Origin: Phytoseiulus persimilis
Taxonomy: Eukaryota; Arthropoda; Arachnida; Mesostigmata; Phytoseiidae
Assembly (NCBI GenBank): GCA_037576195.1
Contig: CM075101.1
Span: 54,498,001 to 54,562,000, forward strand
Length of the DNA: 64,000 bases
Reading direction: 5' to 3'
The translations under genes were made by a program, and so were the position numbers. Below the pieces are notes generated by a model, which searched no databases, was not told the origin of the DNA, and worked only from the letters and a program-made list of their open reading frames with translations. Below are positions 11,872-21,626 of the stretch, one piece after another. Numbering within the stretch: the stretch's first letter is position 1; every line of letters begins with the position of its first letter.

Positions 11872-12639
11872 ATGAAGCTCCCAGAATTGATGACTTCACT
11901 GCCGAACGAAGGAGCGGCCGTGAGTTTCTTGCGAACCAAGGGAATTTTCCATGGTACTCGTTCCTGTGAGCTCGGACATGAAATGCTCTCTACTGACGGA
12001 CGGTATCGCTGTTTCAAATGTAAATGCGAAACAGGAGTTCGTGTTGGCACGTTCCTTGCTGGCACCCGGTGTCCACTGGTCACGATCCTGCTCTCCATTT
12101 ATTTATGGGCTCATCGCAAATCCTCCATCAGATTCGTTCGCGAGACGCTGGGTGTGAGCAATAATTTCATCGTGAACTGGAGCGCCAGCTTGCGACAAGT
12201 GCTTCTTACTGGCTACGCTGATAGGCCACCGATTGGTGGAATAGGCCTCACTGTGGAAATCGACGAATCCCTTTTTGGGAAACGGAAGAATCATTGCGGC
12301 CGAATGTTGCCGGAGCAATGGGTGGTCGGCGGCATATGTCGCCAAACCCGGCAGACTTTCATGCGGCAAGTCCCGAATCGCACAGCTGCGACTTTGAGCT
12401 CTATAATCACCAAAACTGTGCTCCCAGGGACCACCGTCATCACCGATGGCTGGCGAGCATACGGCGGTCTGTCAGGACTCGGTTACACCCATCTTACGGT
12501 CAACCACTCGCAGAACTTCGTGGACCCACACTCCGGAGCTCACACGCAAACGATCGAGCGGACCTGGAGGACAATCAAAGACGATTGTCGTAGGCGGGCC
12601 GGTACGCATCGTGCACAACTCGATTCCTATATCTGTTAA
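11872..12639 (+). CDS. Merlin transposase (ISXO2/IS1016-like DDE), late premature stop
   Basis: From an ATG in acceptable context the frame gives 255 residues. The N-terminus has a zinc-ribbon-like Cys/His cluster (residues about 26-52, ending CFKCKC). The DDE core shows VEIDESLFGKR (first Asp, about 129), ITDGWRAY (second Asp, about 190) and QTIERTWR (Glu, about 227), the order seen in the IS1016/ISXO2-like transposase family. After TAA at 12,637-12,639 the same frame stays open for 27 codons to TGA at 12,721 and contains GLRGADPFENILDLIR, typical of the family C-terminus. The TAA is therefore probably a nonsense mutation; otherwise the gene is intact, which implies recent activity. Confidence 0.9.
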   Translation: MKLPELMTSLPNEGAAVSFLRTKGIFHGTRSCELGHEMLSTDGRYRCFKCKCETGVRVGTFLAGTRCPLVTILLSIYLWAHRKSSIRFVRETLGVSNNFIVNWSASLRQVLLTGYADRPPIGGIGLTVEIDESLFGKRKNHCGRMLPEQWVVGGICRQTRQTFMRQVPNRTAATLSSIITKTVLPGTTVITDGWRAYGGLSGLGYTHLTVNHSQNFVDPHSGAHTQTIERTWRTIKDDCRRRAGTHRAQLDSYIC

Positions 12640-12787
12640 TCACTGTGGTTCGCAGGGCTGCGAGGAGCAGACCCTTTCGAAAACATCTTGGACCTGATCC
12701 GTGCATCCAATCCTCCTCTCTGATGGTCCATTAAATTGTTCTTTCGAAAAACCAGCAAACCGAGCAGTCATTCCCAGGAATTTTTAC

Positions 12788-13078
12788 TCATGTGCTTAGG
12801 CCACGACGAGGGGAGAAACGGCTCGAAAGCCACGATTGACGGTACACTTGCCATCGAGCCTCATCCGCGCAGTTCTGCATGATGCGTTGCAGCTCACGGC
12901 GAAGCTCCCGCAATCGCAATCGATAGCGGTCCCGCGCCGCACACGTCCGCGCTCGTCGCCAGGCGTTGCTCAGAAACTCCACTTTCATCTTCAGGTTTTC
13001 AATTTCCTGCTCTCTCACTCGGACTCGTCGGTCGAAGAACTCCGAAAACAGATCTCGAGCCATCATGTCAGCCGCCAT
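12788..13078 (-). CDS. Small basic coiled-coil ORF inside Merlin, convergent to transposase
   Basis: An uninterrupted 96-codon frame starts at an ATG at 13,078 (A at -3, G at +4) and ends 65 bp from the transposase terminus. The protein has alternating Arg/Glu heptads (REQEIENLKMKVEFL, then RDRYRLRLRELRRELQRI), predicting a basic helical coiled coil. It has no domain I recognise. Animal Merlin elements are generally described with a single transposase gene, so a second ORF would be unusual. It could be a captured host fragment, an accessory protein or chance. Its lack of stops in an element with one other lesion argues mildly for coding. Confidence 0.45.
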   Translation of the reverse strand: MAADMMARDLFSEFFDRRVRVREQEIENLKMKVEFLSNAWRRARTCAARDRYRLRLRELRRELQRIMQNCADEARWQVYRQSWLSSRFSPRRGLST

Positions 13079-13227
13079 TCTCACGTGTATCTGTTGACCG
13101 TTCTGTCTTCCCTTTCTCCGTCTCCTTTCTCCCTGTACCGCCGGCTGACGGGCTGAGAACTCGCCATTTAGGCTGTTTTTCCCGCCGCTTCCGAAGAGGG
13201 GGCCAAACGCACAAGTACCTGATTAAG

Positions 13228-13257
13228 TTACATTGATATTGACTGGATATGATAACA
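13228..13257 (-). other. Start of gypsy 3' LTR with polypurine tract
   Basis: On the minus strand, after the pol stop, the tract AAGGAGGGA (13,266-13,258) precedes TGTTATCATATCC (from 13,257), the arrangement of a polypurine tract and LTR start. The LTR is interrupted 30 bp in by Merlin and probably continues below 11,667. No matching 5' LTR was found, because the 5' end of this element is missing at the copia junction. Confidence 0.5.
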
Positions 13258-13335
13258 TCCCTCCTTGACTGTGATGAGATTGATTTCCTTTTCTTTTTCT
13301 TGAGTCCTGTTTCTATACAATGATTAGGCTGTGAG

Positions 13336-16300
13336 TTACTTGTATTTCCGGTTTGGTACAGGAATGCGACCGGATCTTCGATATTGAAGTTCAGGGTTGC
13401 CGGTGGAAGGAACATTGATATTCTCTCCACCTGTTGCTGGAGACTTCGGCACGGGGGCAGGGGAAGTGGCTGTCCCTCTACTCGGCAAAGGTCCGATAGG
13501 TATAACGATGTCGGGCTGGGCTGTGGCTGTGTTTGTTTTTCTCGGCCGCAGTACGATTCGGTTTCTTCGAAGTTCTTGTCCGTCTTGGGTGCGAATCACA
13601 CAAGATCGAGGTCCCGGACCCCTCCGAACCACCACAGCTGGAATCCATTGCCGAGTACCGATCTGCAACCATACTGCCTGGTCGGCTTCGAGTGACGGTA
13701 AACTGTGGTCTCGTCTGTCAAAGTATTCCTTGGCGGTGGCCCCGCTGTCTGTGAGAAATGCTCTGCGGGTTGACCAGAGGCTTGATTTGGGCTGCTTGAG
13801 CAAACTTCCGGACATCGGAAGCATGCCCCGAATGCGTCTTCCATTGGGAAGTTCCCCTGGTGAGATTCCGTCGGCGGCTGGCGTTTTTCGGGGAACGAGG
13901 AGGGCAATGTCCACGTCTTCTTTGGACTCACAGCTCTTTTTCAGGACCCCTTTCAGTGTTTGTATGGTCCTTCCGACTTGACCGTTCCCAGACGAGTGGT
14001 ACGGTGACGAAGAGTGATGACTCGCATGCCATGCTTCGATCTTCTCCTTGAACTCGGCGCTAGAGAATGGAGGGCCATTATCGGAGATAATCTCGCGCGG
14101 AATACCGTGTTGTGTCCACCACTGTGACAGTACTTTCGACACGGCGCTGGAAGTGATGCTGTGCATCTTCTTCAGCATGGCGTTCTCTGAGAAGTAGTCC
14201 ACCGCAACAAGGTGTGGACTACCCTCCAGGTAGAAAACGTCGAGAGCCACCGAGTGCCATGGATACGGGGGTGGCGGAGATGGCATGAGTGGCTCTTTGC
14301 TGTTTGCTCACGCGTATGCCTGGCACTGTGGACAATTTTCGGCAAGGGAACGAATGTCGGCCTTGAGGCCAGGCCAGTACACTGAGGTCCGGGCCAGTCT
14401 TAGCATTCTCTCCACTCCCTGATGCGCATTGTGGAGTGACTTGAGCACCACTTGTTTTAGCCGCACAGGCACTACAAGCCTTTGCGAGCGGTACAGAAGA
14501 TCGTCCTCAACCGCAAGCTCCTCCTTGTTGTTCCAAAATGATGACGCGATCGGGTCGCTTGAGGCCTTCAGTGTCGGCCATCCCTCTTGGACGTACCTCA
14601 TCACCCTGGCCAATTGCGGGTCCCACATTGTTTCGGCCTGCATTTCTGTCTTGCGACTATCAGACAGCGATGTCATGGCATGTATGGTCACAGCACGGGA
14701 CTCGAGCTCTGGGGTATCGATGCGGTCCTCGGTGGGGGAGCTTGATAGTGCGTCTGCTATGTACATATGTTTCCCTGGAACATAGGAGAGACGGAAGTCG
14801 TAGCGGAGCAGACGCATGAGCCTTTTCTGGAGTCTGGGGCTGATCAGTGCGAAGCTTTTGTTTACTATGCTGACGAGTGGACGGTGATCGGTCTCGATGT
14901 TGACTGTGGCGCCGTGAATGTAGAAGTGGAAGCGCTCGCACGCAAATACTATTGCCAGTAACTCCTTCTCGATTTGTGCGTAGTTTCGTTGCGTTGGTGT
15001 GAGAGTGAGGGAAGCGTATGAGATCGGCCTACCGTTTTGAAGCAGGACTGCTCCCAGCCCGTAGGAAGACGCGTCCACGCTCAGGGTGGTCGTCTCCTGT
15101 GCGTCGAAATGGGCCAGTACCGGGGCCTGAGCGAGTTCCGCTTTAAGATTCCGGAACTCCCTCGCCGCGTCGTCAGACCATATGAACTCGCTGCCTGTCC
15201 TGGTAAGCGCTCTCAGAGACGCGGATTTCTGTGCACAGTTCGGTATGAGTTTGGAAACATAGTTCACGACCCCCAAGAAGCGCCGAACCTCCTTCGGGTC
15301 CTGTGGTGGCCTCATTGCCTGAATAGCAGCCACACGGCTCTCTGGCACGGCAACTCCGTCTCGGCCAACATCATAACCCAGGAAGCGCACAGCTGATCGG
15401 CAGTATTGGAACTTGCTGCGTTTCAGCTTCAGTCCGACCTTTCGACATCTGAGGAGGAAGTTTCGCAAGTTGAGATCGTGCTCCGCCTTAGTCCGGCCAT
15501 GTATGAGAAAATCGTCAACGCAGCTCATGACGCCCTGGAGATCGCAGGACAAGGAGTGGACAAACTCGGAAAACCTCTCCGAGGCGTCCACGATTCCGAA
15601 CGGGAGTCGTCTGAACTGGTAGTTCCCCCATTGTGTCGAGAACGTACACAGGTCGGCTGATCTGGAATCCAGCGGGAGATGCCAGAAGGAAGAGTCTCCA
15701 TCGACCACGGTGTAACACTTCGCTCCGTTCAACGATGCCAGGAGCTCCTCTGTCTTCGCCATCGGAAAATTCTTTCTCTGGAGGTGAGGGTTGATGTATC
15801 TGGGGTCCAAGCATAACCTCAATGTGCCGTCCTGCTTGGTGACAATGACTATGGGGAGGACGTATTTCGTTGGGTGCGTCACTCGACGGATGACCCCGCG
15901 CTCCTCCATCGTGGCGAGCTGTTTCCTTATCTGATCCCTGATGCGAATTGGCGATCTTCTTGGAGCAAATATCTTCGACGGAGGCTCTCTACCCGGCTGG
16001 AATCGCAGGGATTGAACTGAGTCTATCCTCCCCTGCTTCCCGTCGAACAAGTCCGAGTTTTCCATTATTATAGTCTCTTCTTCGACCGTGATCTCGTGCA
16101 CGGCCATCACGCTGTCAGTGACACGAGCCACGAGGTTCATTGCCGAGCACTGCTGCAGCCCCAGAATTGGCGGAGCCGCAGTGTGCACCACGTAGAATTT
16201 GACAGCATACGGTTCCCGGCGGCCCGGAACCCTGCAGTCTACGCTGCACGTCCCGGCGATAGATAGTTTCTGGCCAGAGTATGAAACCACCGATTTGCCG

Positions 16301-17262
16301 GCCGGTATCAATTGTAGCGAATCCGACAGTCTTTTGAAATGCTGCCACGGGAGTATCGAGACCTGTGCCCCGGTGTCCAACTTGAAGCTTATTCGGGTGC
16401 CACCGGAGCCAACCTGGAGCGTCTGCCACCATGTATCTGGAGAAGCGTTCTTTTTGTTAACGCCCCCCAGCTCATGCAATCTGTGCTCAAAGATTCGCAA
16501 TTCATCACAGCTAATTTTGTCCGACTCGCCCGTGTCTGGGTGCTCCTCGATCTCATGGACTCGCTTTGGACACGCGGTGGCGTAGTGGCCGCTTCTGCCA
16601 CACCTCAAACACCTGATTGAATGTGCTATGCATTTTCCTTCAGGGTGGTTTCGACATCCCAGTTTGCACTTGACCCTATTGTTGGAGCGCCGCGCGCTCA
16701 CCTGTCGCTCTGGCCGGCCAAGGGCGTCGACTCTCTGAGATTCCGGCTGGGCGGCACTTGACGACGCTCGAATCTGTGCCTCAATTTGTCGAGAGTTGAG
16801 GAAGTCTCTTCATAGCTGTGGGGCCCTCTGGGATGAAGATGCCTCGTTCCCATGATCCTCCCATGAGGGTCGTCGAGACCGATGATGAACAGCGACGTTA
16901 CTGGTGAAGGCCGGCATGATTCGCAGAAATCGCATTCGTCACTCTTGATCTCAAGGTCCTCGAGAAAGACCTCCAACGGTCTTCGGTTCTGCGTTAGTCT
17001 GATCAGCTCGTATCGGCTCTGCGTTTGATTGACCTCGTTCCTGAACACCTCCGTCATGCGCTTCAGAACTTCGCTCACCGTGTCAGTGCTGGTGATTTTG
17101 GGCTTGACGTGTCGCTCGTATTCGCGTACCGCGACATCGCCAACCATGGAGAGGAATGTTGCCACATGCACCGTGGGCGCTTTTGTGCTAAGCTCCGCTG
17201 CACCCGCAAACCAGTCGAACTTTTTTTTCCACTGTTTCCACGGGAGAAATGTCCGCTCATAT
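13336..17262 (-). pseudogene. Ty3/gypsy element 1: Gag-Pol, decayed
   Basis: Read on the minus strand: Gag capsid from 17,262 (FLPWKQWKKKFDWFAG); a likely frameshift near 16,790; CCHC knuckle CLRCGRSGHYATAC (about 16,600); protease FKLDTGAQVSIL (about 16,385); reverse transcriptase with CVDDFLIHG (about 15,510), where the usual Tyr of YxDD is Cys; RNase H LSVDASSYGLGAVL (about 15,075); integrase zinc finger ending CPQCQAYA; an in-frame TGA at about 14,310; integrase core with ALDVFYLEG and ISDNGPPF. The third integrase acidic residue, expected in NGQxER, is Gly in NGQVGR (about 13,975). Pol ends at 13,336. The 5' end of gag is split from upstream DNA (18,953 onward) by a younger LTR element. 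Not active. Confidence 0.88.
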
Positions 17263-17746
17263 TGTAACGAGGTTTCCGCTGTCTGCCGAAGCTCGCTCAC
17301 AGGGCGTCCCAGCGACCTGGGGAATGGATAGGCCGTCGCTCCCAGAGTAAGTAGGCGAACTTACTCGGACACAATTCGGAAGCGTGGAAGGGCGAGGTCG
17401 GACGGGTCTTGGGACGCTGGCTAGGGCAAGGACGGGTCTTGGGTCAGGGCACAATTACTCTCAGAGCGAAGCGGGGCGCTTCAACTCTAAAGCTAGGGCT
17501 GTTGGGGTGGAAGAAAAGGACGGGCGTGAGGGTCCACAATTCGACTCCACTGTCTTCGTCTCGTCGTCTCTTTTTTATTCAGTCTCTCCTCTCTCGCCTC
17601 ACTCTCGCTCCCTACACGACTTGCGCACAGAATCGCTTGCATGTGACGTACATGTGGTCTCCGCTGACTGCTCTCTGGCTACCTGTCCAGATACGGTCGT
17701 CTTTGGAGTACCTCGACTGAATGTGGCTTCCTTGAGCTTCATGACA
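17263..17746 (-). repeat. 3' LTR of the small LTR element
   Basis: 484 bp, TG...CA termini, with AATAAA on the minus strand near 17,577. It matches 18,598-18,952 except for an extra ~115-bp block near 17,308-17,422 that the other LTR lacks. Confidence 0.8.
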
Positions 17747-18318
17747 CTGCCTCCCTCCTCGAGAAGAGCCGGCCCGGCTCTTGGGCTTTCAACTTTGAGA
17801 CTCCGACAACCATTGCGGGGTCCGGCGTCATTGCCTGTTCTTTCGCGTGCGGCTTCGCTGTCGTTCTCCGATGCTCTAGCTGGTAGACCGCGTTCACCTC
17901 TCGTAACGAGTGAGACGTGCACGCTGGGTCTCGGTTGCTGATGAAGGCCTCGGGATGCGATGTCGCGAGAACAGCTTGCTTATCGGAAAAATCGGCAACT
18001 TTTTGGGTTGTTCCGTTCGGCAGTGTTTCGGCGATAAAGAGTTTCGGTCCGAGATCGATAGCCATTTTCTTGACTGGGTTTTTGCGTTGCGACTGGTCGA
18101 AGGCGATGAGGTTCGTCCTCAGCGGGCCCTGGACGTTGCGCCGTTGAGTGGTTGACTCGGGAATCTAATTCGTATCGTTCAGGATCGGACGTTAGGGACT
18201 GGGTCGTTGTGAGGCAGGTCGGAACGGATGATTGTTCTGCTTCTAAGTTTCTGATCGTTCGGGGCTCGTTGTACATTCCCTCTTCCGTCAAGTATTTTTG
18301 AATAAAATTATTCGACAT
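17739..18318 (-). CDS. Overlapping ORFs inside the small LTR element
   Basis: Two minus-strand frames fill most of the interior. The first starts at an ATG at 18,318 (G at -3) and gives 112 residues to 17,980. The second starts at an ATG at 18,065 in strong context (AAAATGG), gives 108 residues and ends just inside the 3' LTR. They overlap by 86 bp in different frames. Neither has a domain I can name. The second reads like a folded protein (IDLGPKLFIAETLPNGTTQK), so one original protein with a frameshift is possible. It could be a gag remnant or a captured gene. Confidence 0.4.
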
Positions 18319-18597
18319 CTCTCTTAATTTTAAGGAATATTCTTCATTTTAAGATTCATAAGCACGTATCGTGCTCGGGGGGCACTGGGTTGGGTATACT
18401 TAGTGAACTTGCGCTCGTGCTCTATTGCGCTCCTCCCCGAGGGGTGACGCGGCACTTTCAACTCTTCATAAAGAAGTCTTGTCTTCTGGTACGAAAGACC
18501 ACGGGTATTGGGCTGCTGTCCTACGATTGCTTATCCTAGCACTGGTTTACACGTATTTCGATCGACCGTAGGGCGGATCGATCGCATCTCCACCAAC

Positions 18598-18952
18598 TGT
18601 AACGAGGTTTCCGCTATCTGCCAAAGCTCGCTCAGAGGGCGTCCCTAGGGCAAGGACGGGTCTTGGGTCAGGGCACAATTACTCTCAGCGGGGCGCTTCA
18701 ACTCTAAAGCTAGGGCTGTTGGGGTGGAAGAAAGGGACGGGCGTGAGGGTCCACAATTCGACTCCACTGTCTTCGTCTCGTCGTCTCTTTTTTATTTAGT
18801 CTCTCCTCTCTCGCCTTACTCTCGCTCCCTACACGACTTGCGCACAGAATTGCTTGCATGTGGTCTCCGCTGACTGCTCTCTGGCTACCTGTCCAGATAC
18901 GGTCGTCTTTGGAGTACCTCGACTGGATGTGGCTTCCTTGAGCTTCATGACA
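18598..18952 (-). repeat. 5' LTR of the small LTR element
   Basis: 355 bp, same orientation and termini as 17,263-17,746, with an internal deletion of about 115 bp relative to it. The primer-binding-site candidate begins at 18,595 and reads toward lower coordinates. Confidence 0.8.
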
Positions 18953-19105
18953 ATATGGCGTCACTAGTTATGCACCTTCGAAACTTCCTTGAGCTCCACT
19001 CTCTGAACTGCGCAGCACCCTAGAGATTTCGACTGTGGCGGGCTCTCTTAGTCTCCGTTGGCTGCCGACCGCTCTCCCTTTCCCACAGATTCGGCTGCTC
19101 CCTCG
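18953..19105 (-). other. Upstream remnant of gypsy element 1, joined to copia 3' end
   Basis: Once the small LTR element and one copy of ATAT are removed, this sequence is contiguous with gypsy gag at 17,262. It carries no ORF. Its far edge meets the end of the copia membrane-protein ORF at about 19,106, where TGTAAACAACG on the minus strand could be the start of a truncated copia LTR. Which element owns the last bases is unresolved. Confidence 0.35.
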
Positions 19106-19109
19106 TTGT

Positions 19110-19793
19110 TTACATTAGATCAAATGGCGGTGCTCCAGGCACAGCACAGCTAGGTGCCTCTTTCGTATACGTCGCAGATTCACGGCAGTTTGGAGGGCCA
19201 TGGAAGAATTGAATTGAGCATTCCGAGTCGTTTGTGCTACCGGAGTTGCACGCTGGGACCAAATAGGTAAAATAGGAATGAAGTGCATCGGATAAATTAG
19301 ATCTGGGGTTGAGCTCCGTGGTTGGCATGTAGGGGCCATCAACTGCCGGGTTTGGCGATGGATTTGCAAATGAATGATAGTTTCTACGCTTATCGTAGAT
19401 CAGGCAAAGGACCGTGATTCCCAGAATAACTGCCAATGCGAGTATAGCGCCTGCGCTTGCAAAAGCATAGTGCAGAAACCTGTTGTCAATGATGACAGGG
19501 GGAAGGACGGGATAGTGTTGATCCCGGAATTCTCTCCAAATTTGTTTGCAACCCACAGCAGGAAGAAGAGGCCTCGGACAGACCACGGACTCGGATGCCT
19601 CATTGTAACATGCCGATGCTGAGCGTGTACAGGCGCATTGGAAACCGGTTGGTTTCTTGCTAATTGTACAGCTGATGTTTAACGGAACACAGGCGTCATC
19701 GCAGTCTTCGAAGCGAAAATACTTCGGAGACGCGAATTGGACAGAGAGAACGTAGAGCGTGAACACTATGAACAAGATTGTGGTAGCGACCAT
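19110..19793 (-). CDS. Env-like/type I membrane protein ORF of the copia element, intact copy
   Basis: 227 residues from an ATG at 19,793 in near-optimal context (GCGACCATGG). Residues 1-22 form a hydrophobic signal peptide. Residues 24-105 make a Cys-rich ectodomain with eight Cys (31, 35, 42, 53, 55, 62, 72, 82) and one N-glycosylation sequon (N39). Residues about 107-133 are a transmembrane helix, followed by KRRN and a 90-residue Ser/Pro/Asn-rich tail. The start overlaps the pol end by 28 bp in another frame, an arrangement kept in both copies, so it belongs to the element. No fusion peptide, furin site or known family is recognised. It may be an envelope-like protein or a captured host receptor-type gene. 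Unlike pol, it carries no lesion. Confidence 0.75.
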   Translation of the reverse strand: MVATTILFIVFTLYVLSVQFASPKYFRFEDCDDACVPLNISCTISKKPTGFQCACTRSASACYNEASESVVCPRPLLPAVGCKQIWREFRDQHYPVLPPVIIDNRFLHYAFASAGAILALAVILGITVLCLIYDKRRNYHSFANPSPNPAVDGPYMPTTELNPRSNLSDALHSYFTYLVPACNSGSTNDSECSIQFFHGPPNCRESATYTKEAPSCAVPGAPPFDLM

Positions 19794-21342
19794 GGTCGCA
19801 AACCGATCAGTGTTCGGAGACGCTCGAAGATTGGTTTGTGAAGTGGTTTCGTCAGACCGTCACTGAGATTCTCTGTCGTCGGAATATATCGATATTCGAC
19901 TTGTTTACGTTCGTGTAGTTGACGAATGAAGAAGAATCTCGTAGAAATGTGTTTTGTACGCTTGTGGAATACTGGATTCTCTATGAGCTTTATCGCTCCA
20001 ATGTTGTCCACGACGATCACTGGACGAGAAGTGATTCGTAATTCTTGGAAGACTGTTCGAAGCCAGAGAGCAGACTTTGAGCAGTCAGTGACCGCTATGA
20101 ACTCGCTCTCGGTGGAGGGTAGTGAGACTGATCGTTGCTGTTGGGAAGACCACAGGACTGGACCGCCGGCAAGTGTGACAAGTGAGCCACTTACCGAGCG
20201 TCGGGTCTGTTTACAAGCAGCGAAATCGGCGTCCGAATAAAGCTCAAGCGTTTCAGCTAGCGGAGTGGACGAGCTTCCGGAGTGAAGAGTTGACAGGTTG
20301 GGTGTCGCCTGCAAATAACTTAGGATCTTGAGTGCTGCCTGCCATTGTTGTTCTGAATAGTTCTCAAGGAAGCGAGCTGGGAAACCAACGGAGAAACAGA
20401 CATCTGGTCGCGTACAGATAGATAAGAACGTGAGAGCGCCAAGAAGTTGACGATAAGGTCGCTCTTCTGCGCGAGTTTCAGTAGTAGGCTCAATGCCGTA
20501 TATTCCCGAGTCTGCGGGAATTGAGACGGGACGACAGTCCTCAAGATTGAACCTTTTCAGGATGTTTCTGATGTACTTGTACTGGTTGAGCCAGATATTG
20601 TGATCGGAATCGATATGAATCTGAATGCCAAGGAAAAGACACAGAGGAGAAGTCTTGAGTTTGAATGATTTTCCCAGTTTGGCGAGTGTATCTGTAATCA
20701 AGTGTTCATGCGTCGATGCGATTAGCCCATCATCGACGTACACTGCTAGCATTAGGAGTTCGCCGTTCGAGCCGTGCCAGTAGAATAGGCAGTGATCGGC
20801 TTGGCTTTGAGGGAAGTTGAGATTGCCAATTTTTGATTCCAGCATCGCGGAGCTTTTTTGAGCTCGTATAGACATTTGTGCAACAGGCATACCCTGCCGG
20901 TGTCATCTGACCATCCGGGGAGTTGAGTCATCCAGATTTGTTCCTGGAGATCGCCATAGAGGAAGGCAGTAGTTACGTCAAATTAAAGAAGTTTTAGACG
21001 CATTGATGCACTAGTGGCAAGCAAAACGCGGACAGTGTCTAGCCTGGCTACAGGGCTAAATAGCTCCTGAAATTCTTGACCGGGAATTTGATTATAACCG
21101 CGAACAACGAGACGTGCACGGTAACGGTCCATTTCGTTTTCAGCATTGGTTTCCCTGCGGAAGACCCAGCGACAAGTTACGGGTTTCTCGTTCTGTGGTG
21201 GGTCGACCAATGTCCAAACACCATGAGCTTTAAGTGCGGCCATTTCCTCAGCCATTGCTTCTTCCCAGTACTCTGCTTCTGGGCTCGCAAGTGCCTGTGC
21301 AAGAGTCTGTGGCTCAGGTGAAGAGGGCGCTGCTAGCTGCAC
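19766..21342 (-). pseudogene. Copia RT/RNase H, tandem copy A
   Basis: The minus strand encodes the start of the reverse transcriptase (CRWVFRRETN, LVVRGYNQ), stops at a TAA near 20,983, continues open (TTAFLYGDLQEQIWM), and shifts frame in an A-run near 20,835. The 374-residue frame from 20,890 then carries LAVYVDDGLI (YxDD box) and the copia RNase H hallmarks (YSDADFA, LPSTESEF). The same stop and frameshift occur in copy B, so they predate the duplication. The C-terminus overlaps the membrane-protein start. Confidence 0.85.
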
Positions 21343-21626
21343 CTCTGCTTCGTAGCGCTTTGGCTTACGAAGGTTCGTACGGCGTCAAAGGTTCATTTTC
21401 ATTGGCTCCATTGGGGGTATCGTGATCGAGCGCGTAGCTGCAGAATCACTTTTGTCAGCCGAGTCAAATGCTCCAGGCGGAAAGGGCTCCTCGTCAGGAT
21501 GCCGGTCCTCAACGATGCTATGGCAATCGGAGGAATCATGAGCATTCCGAGTCGTTTGTGCTACCGGAGTTGCACGCTGGGACCAAATAGGTAAAATAGG
21601 AATGAAGTGCATCGGATAAATTAGAT

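Larger units (their letters stand above)
11675..13219 (+). mobile_element. Merlin DNA transposon, 1,545 bp, with TIRs and 8-bp TSD
   Basis: The left end GGTTCTTGTGCGTTTGGCCC and the reverse complement of the right end GGTACTTGTGCGTTTGGCCC form a 25-bp TIR with one mismatch. Both sides carry the exact 8-bp direct repeat TGATTAAG (11,667-11,674 and 13,220-13,227), the 8-9-bp duplication expected for Merlin. The interior holds a transposase on the plus strand and a convergent small ORF. It lies in the 3' terminal sequence of a minus-strand Ty3/gypsy element and is therefore younger than it. Confidence 0.93.
17263..18952 (-). mobile_element. Small LTR element (1,690 bp) nested in gypsy gag
   Basis: Two direct repeats with TGTCATGAAG...CTCGTTACA termini (minus strand) bound an 851-bp interior. 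The insertion is flanked by ATAT on both sides (17,259-17,262 and 18,953-18,956), a 4-bp target duplication inside the Ty3/gypsy gag region. A purine-rich tract (GAGGAGGGAGGCAG) precedes the 3' LTR, and TGGTGGAGATGC, two bases after the 5' LTR, can serve as a primer-binding site. The interior is too small for gag-pol, so the element is non-autonomous (TRIM/LARD-like). A solo LTR related to it lies at 53,696-53,993. Confidence 0.8.

Noticed and set aside
11872..12639. Bacterial IS1595/IS1016-type insertion sequence as contamination
   Set aside because: The transposase family is shared with bacteria, but the element has eukaryotic Merlin structure, sits in a gypsy LTR with a clean TSD, and the surroundings are animal retroelements.
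14308..16701. Gag stop/pol start overlap as a programmed reinitiation signal
   Set aside because: The pol frame begins with GTG, and its upstream continuation (SRQIEAQIRAS) is already Gag-like, so the frame change is better explained by an indel near 16,790.
16698..17300. Gypsy gag starting at 17,300
   Set aside because: The first 13 codons (no ATG; GTG start) are LTR sequence of the nested element, shown by the same segment at 18,598 and 53,993 ending at TTACA with unrelated continuations.
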